Assembly (NCBI GenBank): GCA_032871835.1
Contig: CM065299.1
Location: 98,524,652-98,588,651, forward strand
DNA from: Dipteronia dyeriana
Lineage: Eukaryota > Streptophyta > Magnoliopsida > Sapindales > Sapindaceae
Length of the DNA: 64,000 bases
Direction: 5' to 3'
The notes under the pieces were generated by a model. That model had not been told where the DNA came from. It saw only the letters and a list, made by a program, of their open reading frames with translations, and ran no database searches. Shown here one piece after another: positions 59,047 through 64,000 of the stretch (positions are counted from its first letter, which is position 1; each line of letters opens with the position of its first letter). Made by a program: the position numbers and the translations under genes.

Positions 59047-60844
59047 TGTTAGGTTTTTGGTTTGTGTTAGCATTAATTCCATATCAAAACAATATTTCAC
59101 TTGTATTGATTAGTTGTGTTAGATTGATGATGATTCTAGCTTCAAATAAGATATGGCAACCTATCAATTTAAGTCTGCAAAGAGAAATGCAGTTCATTGT
59201 TTGACAAAGGTATATTTAAGACCTCATTTCTCATACAAGGCTTAGGCACACACACACACGCACATTGCACCCATATGTGTCCCTGATTCATTGTGCTCAT
59301 TTTGTATAACACATTCACACACTTGATATTGAATGCTCATGCATTGGTGCTAAACTGACTAGTTTTGTAGATTGCATGTTTGTGAACTATGTTCAAGTAA
59401 TAGCATTCTTATGTGACATGTGTTTATATGTTTTTATGTTCATGTAACATGGACCTTGGACTTGAATTTGGTATTATATTGTTCCTTATTCAGTTATGAT
59501 CATTTTGGTTACTCATACATTTGATTTCGAGTTCCAAGTCAAGTGTTACAAAACTTTCTAGTCACTTTACATAAATTGTCTTCGTCTTCTTATATCGAGT
59601 CGAATTCATATTTTATGGTCTAAGTTTCATAATCATCCAAGTGCATGAGAGAGTATCAGTTTGTAATCCATAAACGAATTCCAATTCAAAGTTCGAAGGT
59701 CGGAGAACGACTGAAGAATGCAGGAGGAGCGCAAGGGAGTGAAGCCATGGCCAAAGGCCATCAAGCTTCATCTTCCCCAGATGGCTTGTGGCCATCTCAG
59801 GGCAAGAGGCCTTGTTGCCCCTGAGATACCCATGCACCATCTTAGAGAGGCAGCAGGCAAGGGGCTATTTTGGTCTTTTTTTTTCTCTTTTTCCCTCTCC
59901 TTTAAATATCTCTTTCCTCTCATATTTTCATTTGAAGAAGTTGAATAAGTAAGTTTACAGAAAATTTTCTCTCAATTGTTCTCACCTTCCAAACACTATA
60001 TCTTTTTCGTTTTACCTCCGTTTTGAGTGATTCGAATTGGATAGTGTTCATATTTCAATTCTCTATCAATTTCAAGAAGGTTTGAGAAGTTTTGAGTGCT
60101 GTTTTTTTGTGGTTCTACACATAAAAACGGGACTGTACATTATCACTTAAGGTATTGAATTTCTTCTTGAGTTTTTGCTCTTAATCGTGTTCAGTTACCT
60201 CGGGCTTTCTTCTTCCGTATATGTATATGTTTTGTATATAGTTTAATTAGAGTTTTAGACTCTTTTGAAGCTAATAGAAAATTGATTGAAATCTCACATG
60301 TTGAGTTAGGTTTTGATTTTTGTCTATGTTTTCATATGTTTGGGATTGTATTGTGCTAGCTTATATCTAGGACTATTTTGTAACTTTGATTGATTGATTT
60401 TTGAAAAAATAGTCTCTACAAGTGTTAGGTTCATTTAATTGAATATATTTATGAATAACATAGTTGATTGAGTTCTTAGAGCTATTCTTGAGTTTAATTG
60501 AATATTGTGTGGATTATATGCTCTAGGATTTTGCTAGAAAACTTAATTGAGTTTATCATATGATTCTAACATGTTTTTGTGTATGTGACTAAAATCTTGA
60601 ATATGTGTTAAGTGTTCATGCTTTGATTCAAGTTTTAGTTTTATGAATGATTATAGATATTAAATGTGTTTTTAGTGTTTTCACATGTTCTAGATTTATC
60701 ATTCATGATTACTAATGAGACTACATTTGTATTACGAACTTTCATGCACATGATGAGTTCCCATAGGATATGTTTGATCATCTTATTCTATCTTGAATGC
60801 TTATTTGCATTTATGCATTCATTGATCACATAGGAAGTTCTTGT

Positions 60845-60930
60845 AAAAGGCATGAAGTCTTGGCTAAGACATGTGGTCTGGATAGTCAAATAAGGAGTCT
60901 TGGTCAGGACGGTGGTCTGAATAATCAAGC
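60845..60930 (+). repeat. two-copy 43-bp repeat in LTR J
   Basis: AGTCTTGG(C/T)(T/C)A followed by GTGGTCTG(G/A)ATA occurs twice in tandem. Confidence 0.7.
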
Positions 60931-61009
60931 AAGGAGAGACTTTCTAGAGGCATGGGTGCCTTGGTTAGAAAGTAGACTTTTTAATGGTAGACTAGGGATA
61001 TTATGATGA

Positions 61010-61225
61010 AATGGAATCCAATAGAGGATGAGTCATTTGTTGATCACTCTTGAGGAATTTTCAACTTCTTAATGGTGTTGGTTAGAGTTGACTCTAATAG
61101 AAAGTGAGTCATTTGTTGATCACTTTTAAGGAATTTTCAATCTACCAATAGGGATTTGGTTGATGTAGAGTCCAAAGAGAGTGTGTCATTTGTTGGTCAC
61201 TTTTAAGGAATTTCTTATCTACTTT
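61010..61225 (+). repeat. three-copy 77-bp tandem repeat in LTR J
   Basis: GTCATTTGTTG(A/G)TCACT recurs at about 61032, 61108 and 61185 with AAGGAATTTTC after it. Confidence 0.85.
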
Positions 61226-61925
61226 CCAATAATCATAGTACTCGATGGTTGTATTCAACCTGTGGATGTATCCTCTACGGAGGTTTTACCACGTAAACAT
61301 CGTGTGTCTACTTTATTTATCCTTCTCTCTTATATACTTGTATATGTATGTTTGTAACTTGTTTCACAAGCTTCATTTCTAGATATTCTTGTAAACAAGG
61401 TTGTTGTAATATGTGATATGCAAGAACTTCAATTAATTAAAGTTGTAAAGATAATTTTATTTGTACATAGATTTATTTGTATATAATCATAGATGATTAA
61501 GTACTTGTACATATTGAACAATATTGTAAATGCAAGTATTCTTTGATTTTAGTACATTTATATATTGTATCTTTGTAAGTATTTGAACTTTGTATCTTGT
61601 GACATTCCATTTCAAGTCGTAAAGTTTCAGTTAGTGAATTTACATTGTAATATCCAAAGTACAACTTATGGAATGTTCTTTGTATTGAATATATTTGTTT
61701 ATAAGATACAATGGTTCTTGTTATATGTTTTGTAGACTAAGGGTGGTAAATTGAGAATACTTGTGTAAATTGTTATCTCATAACAACCATGTTAAATGTT
61801 AATTTGTATGTTCACCAAAGTTTTGTCATAAGTCTCAAAAGAGTTTTAAAAGTTAGAGTGAACCTATTCACCACTCCCCCCCTCTCTAGGTTGTTTAGTA
61901 TAACCTTGCAGATATTTTCAATAAC

Positions 61926-62427
61926 TTGACTTCACATCAATTAAAGTCTCACCATTCTTCTCCAAAGGAGAATCATGATCATATCAACCTCCTCATCATG
62001 ATTTTTAGTTGTAGGACTACAATCATGACAACATTAAATGATTCCATGACACTATAAGTTTTCAAATTAAACACTCAATAGGCCTTACTATTAAGAGCAT
62101 AGCCAATGAAAATTCCCTCATCACTCTTGGCATCAAACTTACCAAGTTGATCTCATTCATTTAATATGTAGCATTTGCTTCCAAATGAGTGGAAGTAGCT
62201 AACATTTGGCTTTCTCCCCTTCCACAACTTATAGGAGGTTTGCCTAGTACTGGGCCTTAGAAAGACTCTATTTCCTATGTAGCAAGCCTTATTGACAGCC
62301 TCGGTCTAAAGGTTCATAGGGACATTGTTACTAAGCAACATCACAGGGGCCATCTCTTGAAGGACCTTATTCTTTCTTTCAATAACCCTATTTTGTTAAG
62401 AAGGTCTAGGTGTTGAAAACTCATAGG
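61926..62427 (-). pseudogene. Sirevirus-like integrase C-terminal part
   Basis: The minus strand gives YEFSTPRPS, ERKNKVLQEMAPVMLL (with the catalytic Glu of the ERKN motif), ACYIGNRVFLRPSTRQTSYK, LWKGRKPNVSYFHSFGSKCY and DEGIFIGYALNSKAY, with stops. It is the same family as the integrase of element 1 and belongs with the RT piece at 58585-59046, now separated by solo LTR J. Its N-terminal side is cut by LTR I at 62428. Confidence 0.9.
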
Positions 62428-63270
62428 TGAAAATAACCCTTAAATTGTATGTCTATCCTAACCTAGAGGGGGGTTAATAAGTTTTAATCAAGTTAATTAC
62501 TGATATTTCTTGATTAGTCAATATTCAAAATTCACCCAAAAAACAAACAAACAAACAAACAAAATCAAGTGTAAAGTGTGGAAATATAAATAACACTTGA
62601 TATATATGTGGAAACCCTCAAACAGAAAAAAAACTACGGGCTATTCTGGTAGCCACTAACCGTCATAGAAATTCATTATATGAATAAAAGGTTACACCCT
62701 CAAGTGATACTCGGATTCTCACTCTCAACAACCTTAGGCTATGGACACTACCACTTGCCACTTGCCACTCTTGGTTCAATCCCTGGTGATATCCCCTACT
62801 CAACTACTCTTGGTGTGAGCACCTCCTACTCTACCCCTCGGGTCTTTTGCAATGGCACTTGACCAATTGCTTGCCAACCCACCCTTAGTTGCAAGACTTG
62901 GCTTTCTTGTGCAACTTCACCTAGAAGCCACAAAACTTTGACTCTATAAAGAGTATAAAGATCTAAGTGAACAATTAATGAATGCTCAAATTCAATAATG
63001 TGCAAGACCACACACAAAATGCTTAACTACAAGTTATAATGCAATTAAACATCCTAGTTATCAAATAATGCTTATATTCCCATATATAAGGACTTAATTG
63101 GGTGTATAGATAAAATCTAATAACCTAATGGTCAATATAAGTCCAACCAACATAAGTTGTCACAACATAAAACAAGGGAAATCAAATGCAATTAATGAGG
63201 CATACAGATAAATGTTCATGAACTAGATTAGATGCACAAGGTTATCCTAATCATCAACTAAGCATACATG
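62428..63270 (-). repeat. LTR I, Sirevirus-like, minus strand, 3' part
   Basis: On the minus strand it ends CCCCTCTAGGTTAGGATAGA followed by AAGGGTTATTTTCA and matches solo LTR F (CTCAAGTGATACTCGGA, CACTTGCCACTCTTGG on plus). Its other half is missing because a different LTR begins at 63271. Confidence 0.8.
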
Positions 63271-63520
63271 TGTTGAGGTTTATACCCTAAGCATGAAACT
63301 TGTAAAGGGATTTAGGAAGTAAATAAAAAGAAAGGTTCAATTCATTCTTGTTATGTTATTTATTTTATAAACTTGTGCACATATTAACATTCTGGATTGC
63401 TGGATGTAATCTTGAATTGTGTATATGAGTGTCATATACGGATGGATACAGTAAGAGACGTGTAATCTAAAGAGTCCATAGATAGCAAATAAAGATGGGT
63501 ACTTTATTTGTGGTTAATCT
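63271..63520 (+). repeat. start of an unassigned LTR, cut by copia LTR
   Basis: TGTTGAGGTTTATACCCTAAG is an LTR-like start not seen elsewhere in the window. After 250 bp it is interrupted by the copia LTR at 63521. The identity is uncertain. Confidence 0.4.
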
Positions 63521-64000
63521 TGTTAGGATTATGCTTGATAGCAAGAGTATAATAATGTATTTGACAATCTTTTCATATTAATAAAGTGATTTCTAGTTTA
63601 ACAAATCTTATAGCATTTACAGTTTAATAATTGTCAAAAGTAAATAATCATAAGGTCAAAAAACTATGAGAAAAGAAGAATTGTTCATACATCTAGATAT
63701 GTATGAGGTAGACACAATTCTTTAGTTAATCTTGAATAATATTCACAACTTAAAATAAAGGTTGGGCACCTTTATCTTGTTAAAGTTGTAGTTTCTGTAG
63801 CTAGCATTTGAGTGGGATCAAATATGTTATGATCAGTCTAAAATCATCAAAGTGTGGTGTATTTGGGCAAAAAATCTAGTGCACTGGATGCATTGAATTG
63901 GATCACAATGAAATAATTTCTATAGAACCGTCAATAGATAAAAGTTTTCATTTGAAGACAATCAGAGAGTCTATCTCAATCCTAAGATAAATGATGGACT
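63521..64000 (+). repeat. copia LTR (family of LTR A), start only
   Basis: Begins TGTTAGGATTATGCTTGATA and follows LTR A with few changes up to the window end. Confidence 0.9.

Larger units (their letters stand above)
59047..61920 (+). repeat. solo LTR J, 2874 bp
   Basis: TGTTAGGTTTTTGG to GATATTTTCA, with a perfect target duplication ATAAC at 59042-59046 and 61921-61925. The CACACACA run near the start and the CCCCCCTCTCTAGGTT end are Sirevirus-like. A GC-rich cassette with GGCCAAAGGCCATC (about 59700-59870) lies just before TTTAAATAT, the likely TATA box. It interrupts the minus-strand pol between integrase and RT. Confidence 0.93.

Overview
This is an AT-rich plant nuclear genome window, probably from a eudicot (an inference from base composition and repeat types; the species cannot be named). 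Almost all of it is transposable-element sequence, nested and decayed. I see no intact host gene, no rRNA or tRNA gene, no CRISPR array and no bacterial-type operon. The elements are Ty1-copia and Ty3-gypsy LTR retrotransposons, Mutator-like (MULE) DNA transposons, and one probable MITE. The only recognisable host coding sequence is a three-exon remnant of an SPF30/SMNDC1-type splicing-factor gene (Tudor domain) at 10.4-11.1 kb. It carries two in-frame stops.

Layout. 1-2.9 kb: a copia gag scrap joined to a MULE transposase scrap, unrecognised AT-rich DNA, then a MULE end-like block. 2.9-8.4 kb: a 5'-truncated copia element (integrase, RT, RNase H, 3' LTR) next to the 3' half of an older Sirevirus-like LTR. 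9.2-10.05 kb: a gypsy solo LTR (TSD CATGT). 10.05-14.1 kb: host-like DNA with the splicing-factor remnant and a MITE. 14.1-26.1 kb: a structurally complete but mutated 12-kb Ty3-gypsy Tat/Retand-type element (TSD ATGCC) with gag, pol with a second RNase H, a tandem-repeat zone and a multi-exon antisense gene. 26.6-38.7 kb: a composite MULE with a Ulp1-like (DUF1985 plus C48 protease) gene on + converging on a mudrA-like transposase gene on -. It is flanked by terminal-repeat-like sequence and by GATCGAGA minisatellites, and two retrotransposon LTRs are inserted in its transposase gene. 38.7-41.4 kb: AT-rich DNA. 41.4-54.6 kb: two damaged Sirevirus-like elements with further solo LTRs inside. 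54.6-58.6 kb: the 5' end of a minus-strand copia element (LTR, primer site, leader, start of gag). 58.6-63.3 kb: a minus-strand Sirevirus-like pol split by other insertions, including a 2.9-kb solo LTR (TSD ATAAC). 63.3-64 kb: the starts of two more LTRs.

Insertion order can be read directly. Solo LTR F lies inside LTR E, which interrupts copia element C, which interrupts the minus-strand Sirevirus-like pol. Solo LTR J interrupts the same pol. Solo LTR G and copia LTR B each interrupt the MULE transposase gene. None of the element genes looks functional: stops, frameshifts or lost catalytic residues are visible in nearly all of them. The points most worth a second look are the Ulp1-carrying MULE with its two end arrays, the antisense gene of the Retand-type element, the palindrome-plus-TATA module and changing GC-rich cassettes of the Sirevirus-like LTRs, and a leader hairpin in copia element C.
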